A DNA stretch of 64,000 nt from Anolis sagrei. Lineage: Eukaryota; Chordata; Lepidosauria; Squamata; Anolidae. The notes under the pieces were generated by a model. It was not told the DNA's origin. It saw nothing but the letters and a program-made list of their open reading frames with translations, and searched no databases. Where the stretch lies: positions 78,952,209-79,016,208 of the forward strand of contig NC_090022.1 in the NCBI RefSeq assembly GCF_037176765.1. The letters run 5' to 3'. Below are positions 1 through 12,800 of this stretch, one piece after another (positions within the stretch are counted from its first letter, which is position 1; each line of letters starts with the position of its first letter). Both the position numbers and the translations under genes were made by a program.

Positions 1-348
1 TGCATATAACAAAAATACCACTTATACATAGAGTAAACAATAATAGAATTCAACAAGCAGGTATATAGACATGTTGTACTGTTTCTTGCTGTGGCCAACC
101 AACAGCCTGATACAGGCGGTTGGCTTCCCCCGGGAGGTGGTAGTGCTCTTCTCTCCATTCGCAGCACCATAGTTGAGCCCAGGAATGGGTATTCTAACAG
201 CTGGCATTAGCCAAGCCTTTTTCTGGGTGGCACTGGCCGCAATTGTTCTGTGGACCTCCTCCCCTCCTGCCCCTCCACCAAGTCTGAAGGACAGCTTCCT
301 TACCAAATGGCATTTTTATAATGCTGCAGCCCTTAAGTTTCTGGGTCA

Positions 349-374
349 GTGTGTGTGTGTGTGTGTGTGTGTGT
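349..374. repeat. (GT)13 microsatellite
   Basis: Uninterrupted GT run. No gene or recognisable element was seen in the surrounding 1-540. Confidence 0.95.
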
Positions 375-540
375 ACCTGTTCCAACTTACATACAAATTC
401 AGCTTAAGAACAACCTACAGAATACATCTTGATCATAACCCAGTAACTGCCTGTATATGGAATCTGCACCTGCAATAAATGAATGCAATAACATTATTCT
501 GCTCCTGTTCCCAAACAACTGGTATGCTTATTTATTTACT

Positions 541-1155
541 TAGACAATCACTCAGTGCTCGAGGATGATTGTCTTCCAGATGTAGTCTTGTGGATGGGTC
601 TGTAGGTGGCCATGGGGCCCTATTCTTGATCTGCATGTTCTCCCGCAGTGAGAACATCGGTTTTCAGACGGAAGGCAGTCCCGGTCAGGGTTGCCTTGAT
701 GTGCTTTCCTCTTGGCACATTTCTCCCTTTTGCCCTCCCTTTGTGCCTCTTTGAATTCTGCAGCACTGCTGATCACAGCTGACCTCCAGTTAGAGCACTC
801 AAAGGCCAGGGCTTCCCAGTTCTCAGTGTCTATGCCACAGTTTGAAGTTGGCTTTAAGCCCATCTTTGAATCTCTTTTCTTGTCCACCAACATTCCATTT
901 TCCATTATTGAGTTTGGAGTAACTGCTTCAGGAGATGGTGATCGGGCATTCAGACAACATGGTCAGTTCAGTGGAGTAGATGGTGGAGGAGCATCGCTCC
1001 ACTGCTGGTGGTCTTCGCTTCTTCCAGCACACTGACATTTGCCCTCCTGTCTTCCCAAGAGATTTGCAGGATTTTTCGGAGGCAGCGCTGATGGAATCGT
1101 TCCAGGAGTTGTGTATGATGTCTGTAGAGGGGGAGATGGAAAACGGAATTGTGTC
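541..1155 (-). mobile_element. LINE 3' fragment with C2H2-like tail (copy A)
   Basis: On the minus strand a frame carries the basic tail EKCAKRKAHQGNPDRDC followed by a C2H2-like motif, CSHCGRTCRSRIG..HLQTH. Such finger tails end the reverse-transcriptase protein of some non-LTR retrotransposons. A second copy lies at 41222-41735. No catalytic region is present, so it is a 5'-truncated remnant. Confidence 0.55.
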
Positions 1156-2012
1156 ACACATGCATTTCAAGAAAATTTGGTCTGTGTGCCTCATTGCTAG
1201 AGTGAAATGAAATACAAGCCACAAAGCATATTTGTGGTAGTGGTGAGGAATTTTGTGTTTATTGCCTGTATAAGTATTTCATTTTATTTGAATGTGCTTG
1301 TGGGCAAGAGGGGCAAGAGGCTTCTCGCTTTACAATAATAAAATTATATGGCTCAGCTGTTAAAATGAAGAGTTTATTTGTTTATTAAAAGAAAAGCATA
1401 TTATCAAAAGGTGGGTAAATAGGGGATCAGATGCAGATAATCGCAGTGCCTTTTCGGTGCAAAAAGATCACTGTTTATTAAAGCCTTTAGTACTTAACTT
1501 CTGTATTGAATAATGTCTCTGCACTAAATTTGCTCTCTCTTACGTAGTTCAATTACTTGATCTATTTAAATTATTTGTTTTGTGTTAAATGTACCAGTCT
1601 CCATTCCAATTGGGAAAGGAAGCATCATGCATTGGAATTGGATTTTGTGCCACCCTGAGACCTCATAAAGGCTGATTATAAATATTTTAGTAACAAACAA
1701 CTTGTCATGGGAGAGGGAATGGCATCAGAGTGTTGGTAGCCTCCAAATTGTCCCCCAGTTCAAATATCCATGATAGATGCAGTAAATGTATATGTTAGCA
1801 AAGCAACAAGTATCCAAGTAGGAACTGATGCTGGACAAGTTTGCATCACAGAGATGTGGCTGGATGAAGCTGGAGGTGTCGATTTGTCCATCAGTGTACA
1901 AAGACATAGAGATCTATTGGGTTTGTATGCATGTGCTTGAAGATATGATTGAAATGCTGCCCCTCCAGTTACTCAATAATTTCCCATCCTGGGTTATTTG
2001 CAGCACTCTCAC

Positions 2013-2093
2013 ACTCCTTCTACACTGCCATATAAAATCCAGATTATGGATTATCTGATTTGATAATTTGAATTATATGGCAGTGTAGACAGA
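2013..2093. mobile_element. Short palindromic MITE
   Basis: Inverted ends: ctacactgccatata at the left and tatatggcagtgtag at the right. The same palindrome recurs near 51300 and inside 25170-27200. Probably a non-autonomous DNA transposon. Confidence 0.5.
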
Positions 2094-2490
2094 GTCTCAG
2101 TTTCATACACCAATCTCCAGCCCAAAGGGGAAAGGAAGCATCATGCACAGGAAGATCTTTACCTGAAATAAGGGGATGGAGGATGCTTTCCCAGAGCAGA
2201 TTCTAACCCTCTTTAGGCCAGATTAGACCATGAAGATCAAAGAAGATCCTGCCCATCACCCTGAAACTGAAGCATTAAAATAAGGCTATTTTTAAAAAAA
2301 TTGGAAAACCTTTTAACAGCTCTCAAATTCAACATCAGCATATAATTGTTTTCAAGGTCTTGTGAGAAAAATTATTAAAGTAGATCTGTTTCTGGAAAGT
2401 GTATATAGTAATACCTTGACTTAAGAGTTTAATTTGTTCAGTGAATGAGTTCTTAACCCAAAGTGCTCTTATCTCAAAGTTCATTTTCCT

Positions 2491-2925
2491 ATTTATTTAT
2501 TGTGTCAGGAGCAAACCAAACATTTGTATTGCATTAAAAAAAGACCAATCAAACAAACAAAACACAAAGTTTGCAAACCTGGCATTCTGTTAAATGTCCT
2601 TTGACCAGTAGCTGGCCACTTGGAGTGCCTCTGGTGTTGCTATAAGAAGGTCCTCCATTGTGCATGTGGCAGGGCTCGGGTTGCATTGCAGCAGGTGGTC
2701 TGTGGTTTGCTCTTCTCCACACTCGCATGTCATGGATTCCACTTTGTAGCCCCATTTCTTAAAATTGGCTCTGCATCTCGTGGTGCGAGAGCACAGTCTG
2801 TTCAGCGCCTTCCAAGTCACCCAGTTTTCTGTGTGGCCAGGAGGGAGTCTCTCATTTGGTATCAGCCATTGATTAAGGTTCTGGGTTTTAGCCTGCCACT
2901 TTTGGACTCTCGCTGAGGTGTTCCT
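2491..2925 (-). mobile_element. Non-LTR retrotransposon 3' fragment (copy A)
   Basis: A minus-strand frame encodes TWKALNRL..CECGEEQTTDHLLQC, the Cys/His-rich C-terminal tail of an endonuclease/reverse-transcriptase LINE. The fragment ends at a TTTATTTATTGTGTCAGG terminus shared with the copy at 39366-39800. Clade not resolved. Confidence 0.6.
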
Positions 2926-2974
2926 ATTGAAATGGCATTAATCCATTCTGGCCCGCCTGCCACCCCCTGAAATA

Positions 2975-3012
2975 TCTCTCTCTCTCTCTCTCTCTCTCTC
3001 CCCCCCCCCCCC
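2975..3012. repeat. (TC)n followed by poly(C)
   Basis: About 26 nt of TC repeats run directly into 12 C residues. Confidence 0.95.
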
Positions 3013-3135
3013 AATTTTAATGTGTTTTTAAATAAGAAAATGGCTTTACAAGTAACAAATGATGTATAACTGCAAATTCACATGGAACAATAAAAAGAGA
3101 AAGATCAACTTTAAAATGGTAGGTGATTTCGCGCA

Positions 3136-5062
3136 CCAGTTGCTCAGATACATCTCGAACTGGACTCCGGTTTAAATGCAATGCCAAATGAGGTAGCCAA
3201 GGCTCCAGTATGTCCAGTCTTGTGGGATTCTTTTTGTCTTGTTTTGCCTGATGACATTGATGGGATCCTTGGGGTTGTGAGGGTGACTGCCTGTGCTCTG
3301 GACCCTTGCCCTTCCTGACTTGTCAAACTGGCCAAGGATGGGTTGTTGGATTGGTTTGTTTCCATCATAAATGCATCACTGAGTCAAGGGAAATTCCCAT
3401 CCTACCTTAAGCAGGCGGTGGTGAAATCATTATTGGAAAAGACCTCCCTTGACCCCTCTGTGCTAAATAATTACAGACCAATTTCCAACCTCCCTTTATT
3501 GGGCAAGGTGCTGGAGCGGGTGGTCGCACCGCAGCTCCAGGGGTTCTAGGTCTTTCTAGATCGATCACAGTCTGGTTTCAGACCCGGGCACAGTACCGAG
3601 ACGGTTTTGGTCGCCTTGGTGGATGACCTCCACAGGGAACTGGACAGGGGGAGTGTGACCCTGCTGGTTCTCTTGGATATCTCAGCAGCTTTCGATACCA
3701 TTGATCATGGTATCCTTCTGGGACGGGTCTCCGGAATGGGACTTGGGGGCACGTTTTTACTGTGGCTTTGGTCCTTTCTGGAGGGTCGTTCCCAGATGAT
3801 AAAGGTGTGTGACACTTGTTCGGACCCCTGGCCATTGACTTGTGGGGTCCCACAAGGTTCCCTTCTGTCCCCTATGCTTTTCAACATCTATATGAAACTG
3901 CTGGGAAAGATCATCCGGAGTTTTGGAGTTGGGTGCCATCTCTATGTGGATGACGCCCAACTCCACTACTCTTTTCCACCGGAATCCAAGGAAGCCCTTT
4001 GGATGCTGGACCGGTGCCTGGCTGCTGTGTCAACCTGGATGAGGGCAAACAAGCTGAAGATCAATCCCGACAAGACAGAGGTCCTCCAGGTCAGTCGAAT
4101 GCCTGACCAGGTTATTGGGTGGCAACCTGTGCTGGACGGGGTCACACTCCCCCTGAAGGTGCAGGTTCACAGCTTGGGGGTCCTCCTGGACTCAGCGCTG
4201 ATGATTGATGTGCAGGTGTCGGCAGTGGCCAAGAGGGCCTTTGCACAATTAAAACTCGTGTGCCAGCTGCAACCATACCTCACGAAAACTGACTTGACTA
4301 TGGTGGTTCACGCCTTAGTTACCTCTAGACTGGACTATTGCAATGCACTCTATGTGGGGCTGCCCTTGAAGACGGGCCGGAAACTCAATTAGTCCAACGC
4401 TCGGCAGCCAGACTTCTAACCAGGGCGAAGTACAGAGAGCAGTCAACCCTCCTGTTTAAGGAGCTCCATTGGCTGTCGTTCATTTTCCGATCCCAATTCG
4501 AGGTGCAGGTTATTACCTACAACGCCCTGAATGGTTTGGGGCCTTTTCCGTTGTGTCCCCCCCCCCCCCCCCGCTTTTGGATTTTGCTGCCTAAGGAGAT
4601 CAGGCAAGCCCCCGCCCTAGCTGGTTTAAAGAAAGACCTAAAAACCTGGCTCTTCCATTGTGCTTTTGGAGAATGACCATTCAACCCATTTGGTTGTCTT
4701 AGTCTACAGCTGTCCTCAGAATAAAGCATCTTCCTCCCCCCCCCCCCCCCCCCTTAAAATGGCTAAATCCCATGGTTCCTCCCTGTTGGGCTCCTTTTCT
4801 ACAAATGCACTTTTATCCCAACCTCACCCAGGGTTTTAACTTTTTTAACATTTTACCTCACACATTTGGCCCACCCTTCGTATCTGGTTTTAATATGCTG
4901 TTTTATATTGTTGATTTTGTTATTTTATATTTTGTTATGATGTATTTTGTTACTGTGTGTTTATTATGTTGTATTATTTTGGGCTTGGCCTCATGTTAGC
5001 CGCACTGAGTCCCCTTTGGGGAGATGGTAGTGGGTTATAAATAAAGTGTGTTATAAGTGTAT
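3136..5062 (+). mobile_element. L2/CR1-superfamily LINE, 5'-truncated, with reverse transcriptase
   Basis: The reverse transcriptase region reads in several frames. NNYRPISNLPLLGKVLE lies near 3460, then FDTIDHGILL at about 3690, VPQGSLLSPMLFNIYM at about 3850 and the catalytic YVDD box at 3943-3954. A C-terminal piece ending KTWLFHCAFGE follows at 4640. The 3' end (gccgcactgagtcccctttg, ataaataaagtg) is the tail that recurs as short fragments throughout the window. A stop at about 3547 and a frame change near 4390 show that it is dead. The endonuclease half is missing. Confidence 0.8.
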
Positions 5063-5197
5063 AGGAGCACAAAGTTGTGACAAGGAAGTGCAAAGTGAAG
5101 AGGCAGAAGCATCATTTTCTTCATACTATACCCATTCTAGATTCTCTCCCTCTCTTGCTCTTTCTCCCTCTCTCTTTTAATGAAGCCAAACATATCA

Positions 5198-5300
5198 GGA
5201 ATAAAAACCACATAATAACAATAATACAAAAACTTTATTTGTAACCTGCCCTATCTCTCCTAGGGGACTCATCCAAAGTTTCTCAAAGTAGACAAAAGCT
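5198..5300 (-). mobile_element. L2-type LINE 3' tail
   Basis: Reverse complement of the tail ending the 3136-5062 element: ctttatttgtaacctgccct then ctcctaggggactc. A few tens of bases of flank may also belong. Confidence 0.5.
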
Positions 5301-5900
5301 AAATAGACAGCAAACTCCCAAAGTGGGCACAGAGGCTGCTCCCTTGAAGCCCTGAAGCCCTGTACTCTTGCATCTGCACCCTGTCTGGTGCTAGCGCTCC
5401 CTCTGGCATAAGCCCATGTCAAAGCAAATCATGGGCTGAGAGACAGGTCTTAACTCAAAACACTCTTAAGTTGGGGTGCTTTTAAGTAGGGGTTCCACTG
5501 GATGTGTATTTCCTTCCTTATTTGAATGAGAGCTAAAATAAACTTCAGTAAATGTCACAATGGTGCAAGTTGTTTTGCTCTCCTCCACAAAGACTTCTTT
5601 TTATCAGATAAAGATCTGGCTTCTTTCCAGTCAAATAGTCCTCTCCAAATATACTGAAGATATAAGTAGAAATCAAACAAGATTCAACTCTCTCTTTGGA
5701 ACCAAAGCACTTTTGGAAGTTATCAACAGAAAATTAGTAAAGAAGGAAAGAGTTTAGCAGTCCTCAGAACTGACAAGATAACACTGGCCATCCAGTGAAA
5801 CAGAAATATTTAATGACAGTCTCCCAAACTAAATAATTCTCCAGGTTATGAAACAGCCTTGAGAGTGCCAAGTCTTTCATAATCAGCAATTGTAAAGTAA
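5300..5900. other. Upstream flank of gene 1
   Basis: No coding exon seen. At 5430-5510 a motif (tcttaactcaaaacactct, ttttaagtagggg) resembles, inverted, the stretch at 2405-2470 (gacttaagagtttaat). This suggests a palindromic DNA transposon family or two ends of one interrupted element. Confidence 0.35.
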
Positions 5901-5913
5901 ACTTCCGCAACCA

Positions 5914-5920
5914 TATATAT
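5914..5920 (+). promoter_or_regulatory. Candidate TATA box of gene 1
   Basis: TATATAT lies 119 nt upstream of the gene 1 ATG, about the same spacing as the TATA-like boxes of genes 2 to 4. It runs into a GT-rich stretch, so chance is possible. A polypyrimidine tract plus AG at 5992-6000 could instead mean that a noncoding first exon lies further upstream. Confidence 0.4.
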
Positions 5921-6032
5921 GTGTGTGAGTGTGTGCATATGTTCCCACTATACCTGAACTCTTACTTGTGGCCGTGTCCTAACACACCATTTTCTTTCAG
6001 CTGCATACCAGTTCACTCCTTCCCTGAACAGG

Positions 6033-9000
6033 ATGGGTGTGCTTGTGATTTTTGCTGTCGCAATTTGTTGCTTCTCAGGTGAGTCTCTTGTAAAAGGCAC
6101 CCAGATAGTTATGGCTGACTAACAGCTATTCCTGAATTTTCTGGAAAGAGCAGCTAGGATGGTCAACCAAGTATGATGGTCAACCAAGTTCTGTTCCTTT
6201 TTTAGGATGGAGCTTATCATGAAAAGTTGAGAAAATGAATGCTGGATATCTAGCTTTCTACAGAAGAGTTTCAAATCCTGGGGCACTTTCCCCTTGATTC
6301 TTATTTTTAGCCAAGCAAAACAATGTTATTGCCATAATTTAACACATTGTTGTAAGCTGATGCTCCTGCCCATTGTCCTTATTGCATACAATTGTCCGAA
6401 AAAAGAATTATCACATTAATCACAAAAAAATAATTACATTTCTTTATGTTTCTACAGCAACAACTGTAGAAATGCCTCATCCTGTAATGAAATAGAATGA
6501 TCAATGGGGCTTAATTCATTTATTCTTCTAATACTACATACCCTTGGCTCAGAATATTCAATCTTAACAACTTTTTGGAAAATACACTTGTGTCGAACTG
6601 AACTCAAGATGGTTCAAAAAGATAATAGTGCACCTTCTGATTTTCTTTCAGGGGTCTTCAGTGACGATGGGACTGAGGTGAGTAAAACACCTTTCTGTAG
6701 CTCATTGAATAACATTTTGCTCCAGGCAAGAAAATGTGGATTGTGTTCACCAAACATAAATGGGAAAAGTTACCATTTTTACTATGCACTAAACAGGAAT
6801 AAGCTCTCAGCTATTTCCCTGGTATAATTGCAGGCGATGTGAGCTTTGAAAGAACAGAACAATTGCTATCCATTTCAAAGAGACATACATAGGATTGTTC
6901 CCTAGATTGTTCTCGGGTTTAGCGAGGGCTAGTTGGAAAACAAGAAAGTAAAGGACTTGGATATGTAGTTTGTAAGAAACCTTTTTGTTGAATCAGGAGC
7001 TAGATATAGGCTTGTTAATGGAAGTAAAAACAAAAAAAATAGGTATGAGTCTCATTTGCTACCACTTCAAGCTGCATGAATGGGCATTTGCAATGCAGAG
7101 AAGGTGACAAAGCAACAAACTCCCAATCTTGTCCCCATTGCAGGTAGACAGAGTGCTACATGACTGACTTATCAAATCATTGCAGTCCAATTATTTGGGG
7201 ACATATACCTATGCTGAGTTTGCAATACATCAGTCTTTATCTTTATCTGTTCATTGGAAATGACCATACCATAGTTCATCACCTAGAACCAAAAATTCTT
7301 CACCCTCATCCTTCTCACTGTACAAATCTGTAGTTGGGAAGCATGAAAATAAGGATAAACACCGGTGGCAGGGAAGTCTTAATGCACAGATCTTAAATAA
7401 CACTCATGATCTTAAAAAGAGCATTTGTTATCTCTCCAAATATTACACGTTAAATGTAATAAAAATAAATCTGCATTTTTGTTTATTGCATGAGCAAATA
7501 TATCTGAGATATGTTTTATATTCAGGCTAGCAATTCTAACCTCTCCTGCCTGCAAGAAAATTCTCAGTGACATGAACACTGGCTATTGGGTCTTTCTTAA
7601 TGCCGGCAATGGTATTGTGGCCCCAAGGCATCTGGATAGTTCAGGAAGTGCAGGTTAAACCAACAAAGGAAAATGACCAAGCAATTTGGGGAACATGACC
7701 AGGGGCTGTCACTAGTGAACCACAGCATTCCTCCCAGTTAGAGGTAGGATTGAAGATGATAGTATGTGTGGAAAGAATAATAAGAGATGACCTGCGACAA
7801 ATCCATGACTACTGTGATCTGCGTTCCTATACTAAAATGAACATTAATATCATAGAAATTCAAAAGCATATGGAATCTTGACCTTTTGACATTGTAAAGC
7901 AGGAATGGACAAATGGGGCCCCTTTTTTGCCTCCAAGTATCTTTAGAAGATGTGCACATTATCAAAAATGCCATCTCCAAAATGACTGGAAGTCCACTTT
8001 TTATATATATATGCTTTGTGTTGAATTTCATAGGATTTTCTTCAGCAAGTGATACTCAGAGGTTGATTTGCCAGGTCCTTCCTCTGAAATATAGTCTATG
8101 GCACCTGGTATTCATTGGTGGTCTCTCATCCAACTAATCAGGCCAGATTCTGCTTAGCTTTACAAAGACGTTGAATAATGGAGGTGGGCATGGGGGTGAT
8201 TGTCACTAATGTAAAAGATGAATTGCTACTCTGGGCGGGGGGGGGGTGTTGAACATGTTAAGAATAACAAAAACAGTCTAGAGCCCTCATGCCTTGGCAG
8301 CGCAGGCCTGTACTCACTAACCACCTCTTTTAACTTTTGTATCCTCTGGATTCTGAACAATGTATATGATCATTGGGTGGGGACTCTGCTTGGCCATCGA
8401 AGCCCACTTGGACACTTGGTGCCCTTAGACAAGTCACATTCTCTCAGCCTTAAGAAAACTCCTTCTGAACACATCTGCATGATAGGTTCGTCTTAGAGTT
8501 ACCATAATTCAGAAGTGTCTTGAAGGTACACAATATTTTAAATGTGTTAACTCTCTAACTGGGGTAACACTGTGTGCTTCCTTCTCCAAAATAGTGCTAT
8601 GGCACAGCTAATAAACCTGTCCCCCTGGGGAAAACATTGTTCTGTGAAGTTGTAAGTTGCCCTAATATGACTTCTTGTGTACTCTCTCTTGTGTGAGAAA
8701 AGAAGAATGTGAAAGGGAAGGGATATATTCAAAAGGGGCATCATTAAAATATTAAAATCTGGGATTACCAAATAGATGCATTCCCTTCTTCAATGCCGCA
8801 CACATTTTTTTGTAGCTGGATTGTAACAAGTTCCGTCGTGGGAACAGCAATAAGGTCCCCTGTCCAAGGATGTTGAAACCAGTTTGTGGAACAGATGACA
8901 AAACTTATCACAATGACTGTCTGCTTTGTAGTGAAACACTGTAAGTAATATTGATATATTGATATAGATGCAGAACACTTTACTGGGTGAGAATAGTGGT

Positions 9001-9784
9001 TTTTTTGTTTTGTTTTTGTAATGATATTTTGTGACATTTATTTTAATTGTGCTTTTCCAATTGTCAACTATTTACTCAGGTGTTCCTGGGTAACAGCTAC
9101 ATTTTACTCACACAGACATGCCTCACAGACATTGTGAGGAATGGTGATTATCAGATCTAATGAACTTTCAGTGTTGTGCATGTAATAACCCTTTATCCAG
9201 ATCCTCTTGGACAAAGGCCAATGTACTAAGCAGTGAATGAAGGATGAAATGTACCTACCTTTTATTTTTATTTTATGGATAAGATTAGTAGGACATTAGA
9301 TTGCATGAAAGAACTTCAAAATTTGGAATAGTAAATATGTTCAGGTCAAGGATCATTTATCTGAAATGCTTGGGACCTGTATTAACCCCCCCCCCCCCCC
9401 GCCCCCGATTTTGGAATACCTGTATTTGCATATATGTATGTAACGAGATATCTTGGAGATGGGACCCAAGTCCAAACACAACATTCATTTATCTTATACA
9501 CATAGCCTGAGGGTCATTTTATACAGAAAATGCTAATTATTTTGTGCATGAAACAAAATCTCTGCGCAAAAAGCAAAGATGTCAGTAGCTCAGCCACTCC
9601 TGTGGGTGATTTTGGAGTATTTTGGATTCAGAATTCTAAATAAGAGATAATCAGTCTATATTAATCAAAATGGCACAAGTCTATAGACAGTGGACCTGTC
9701 TTCGCGTGGCTCTTTCCTGTTCAGAAGAAAAAAAATACTACTGACAGTTTGACTGACCTAAATATAGGAAGATCTTTATTAAAT

Positions 9785-9824
<40 letters not shown>

Positions 9825-12800
9825 CCCCCAGGGAGAGAACAGTTGGGAAGAAACATAATGGAAAGTGTCTTAAGGTAAGTAAATTGTTGATCCAGCAATA
9901 CAAACATTTTGACAATAGCATTTAGAATGTGCCAATTTAACTTCCCCCAATCTGCCTCTAGCCTTTCATATGTATTGGATTATAGCTTCCATCATCCCTA
10001 GCCAACAATATGCAGTAGTGAAAAGGGTGAAAATCTCAGACTGGAACATCAACATGGTGTGCATGTGTCTGGGAATTGTGTTAATGGTTTAATTTTAAAG
10101 TATTTAAACATCCATCTGTCATGTTGAATGCCTTCACATCACTTCCAACTTATGGTGAATCTAAGGTGAACCTATTATGTATTTACTTGGCAGGATTTGT
10201 CCACATAGGTTTTTCTTTTGCCTCCCTTAGAGCTGAGTGTGTGACTTTCCCAAGTTCACCAAGTGACTTACTATGGCCAAGGAAGAATTCAAACTCTGGT
10301 TGCCCAAGACATAGGGCAGCTGTACATGGCACTGTATTGTGGGGCCAACCTGGATGGTCAAATTCCAGATTGGTATCAGGATGGTTTTGATCCACTTCCC
10401 ACAACTGCAAAAGTCAGAAGGAGCCTGACTGTCTAGCAGCACCATCCCCCTTCCATTTTGTCATCATAGCAGTCAGTGAGCGCAATATGGCTAGTGTATG
10501 TCACTTGTCACTTGGACTGATGTCAGCCAGGACAACAGAGTGACATGGGGGTAGGAGGATTTGCTCCCTTCTTTTCCCCTCCTTTCCCTGGCTGCCTTTG
10601 TGTGGGAGACTGCCAATGAATACCAGGTGGTGCTTGCAGAGGAAGGAACTGGCAAAACTACCTTTTGCCTAATAGCACCCTATGAAATTCATGGGGCCAC
10701 AGTAAACTGACAGGCAGCCTGAAGACACATACACACAAGCAGCGGCTAAAAATGCGATCAACACTGCTATAATGAAAGGCATGAATACATGGGAAAAAAT
10801 CCAAACACACAAAAATAAAATCTCACTGCTTATTTTGTGACTGGGGACTGAAACCGAATTTAACAGAAATACTGAGTCTGGTTCTGTTTGTAGGATTTCT
10901 GCGAGGCGTTTTCAGCAGAAACCAAAATGTGCCCTTTGAACTATCAACCTCACTGTGGTTCTGATGGCCATACATATAACAACAAATGTGACTTCTGTGT
11001 TAAAGCTCTGTAAGTATACAGTGATGCTTAATTGTTCTGAGGAACAAGTAATAGCAATGTGATACAAAGGAAAGCTGAATTCTGTTTCTATTAGTGTTTC
11101 CTCTATCTGCTTATACACTGATATATTTTGGAAGGATAAGGAATGAGTCATTAGGCTGATAAACATCCAAAACAGGAATCCAAGTAGAAGTTCAATAGAC
11201 TGATGCAGTTTCATCAGTTTAAAATTATATAGATATGATCTCACAAACAGTCCACCAACTGGACTATATAAAATTATTTCCTTGCTTATGGTGTTTCATA
11301 AAAATATGGACTATTTGCAAATTGGGAGGGGGGCTGTTGGAAGCCCAGGGGCAATGCTCAGCTATATTCGCAAAAATGATATTCCAGTTCCTATCAGTTT
11401 CGAACAAATGGTACTTGAATCCTTTTAACGTTTGTTTCTATTTGGTGCCTTCAAGTTGTTTTTGACTTAACAGTGATCTTGAGGTGAACTGATCATGGGG
11501 TTTTCATTGCAAAGGAAATTTACCTTTGACTCTCTCTGGAACAGAGTAAGTGACCTGAGAGGATAAAATGGGGGCTAAATACACTAAAGACATCAGAGTT
11601 AATCTGATCTTAGAAGCTAAGTGGGGTTGGTCTTGACCAGTACTCAGATGGGAGACCACCAAAGCAGTCCAGGCTATATTTAAGAGAAAGAAACTAGCAA
11701 AACTACTTCTACTTCATGGGATCGCAATAAGTGAGAGAGTGTGACTTGGTCAAGGTCATCCAGTGGGTTTCCATGGCTGAACAATGATTTGAACCCTGCT
11801 GCCCAGATTCAATGGCTTCTCTGTGTAGTCTGACATGGTGGTCAGACTACAACCACCATGTCAGACTACACAGAGAAGCCACTGAAATCCACAAGCATGT
11901 GGACAATTTCAACTGAAAGGAGGAGACCATGAAAATGAACAAAATCTGGCTACCAGTATTAAAAAAAACTCTCAAATTGCAACAGCAAAAAAGCAGAGAG
12001 GAAACAACCAGGCACATCTTAACACCTCTCAACAGAACATTTTCCCAGGCTCAGCCAGGCCTTCAAATGCTAATGAAGGTGGTCAGCTGAAACATTCACA
12101 CCTAGCTTCAGCAGAGAGCTCTTTGCCCCACCCCAGTCATTCCACAGATATATAAACCCATTTTCCTATTTCCAACAGACCTCACTACCTCTGAGGATGC
12201 TTGCCATAGATGCAGGCAAAATGTCAGGAGAAATTCCTCTAGAACATGGCCCTATAGCCCGAAAAAAACCTACAAGAACCTAATTACTTCTACCTTTTCT
12301 AACAAATTGAAATGTTAATTGAAATACATCAAATACTGTAATAAAAAAGTAAAAAATACATTTTGAAATTACTAGCCTTTCCCTGTTTTGTGTATTCTGC
12401 AAGAAAGAGTTGTACTTTTAATTGCCAAACCACGCTTAAGCTGGAGGTATGCATGAGCGGGGTGCTTTGCACAATTAATTAAAAAAGTAAATATGTAGTT
12501 TGCAATTACAAGCATTTTTCTATTTTATATATTCCATAAGAGGGAAGTACTTTTGTTTGATTGGCAAATGTGCATAGGCAGAAAGAGATTTGCACGAGCT
12601 GGCTTGCAAACTGCAGGAACCTTTGCAAAACAACAAAGAAAGGGTTGTAATTAGTAAGGAAATGCTTAATCATTAATGGTCATTAATGGAAATCCCTATC
12701 TGTACCTGGAATTAACAGCAAAACTGTGAAGTTCCTTGATTTTGTTTTGTTTTGTTTTATGGAAGAGAACTGAGCAAAAGGGAAGTTATGGCTTTGAACT

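Noticed and set aside
2405-5510. One DNA transposon spanning the two 'cttaag' motifs at its ends
   Set aside because: The ends are only loosely alike, no target duplication was found, and the motif belongs to a common palindromic family, so two separate fragments are as likely.
8765-9037. Minus-strand frames over gene 1 exon 3
   Set aside because: They are the antisense shadow of the Kazal exon, whose cysteine pattern reads clearly on the plus strand.
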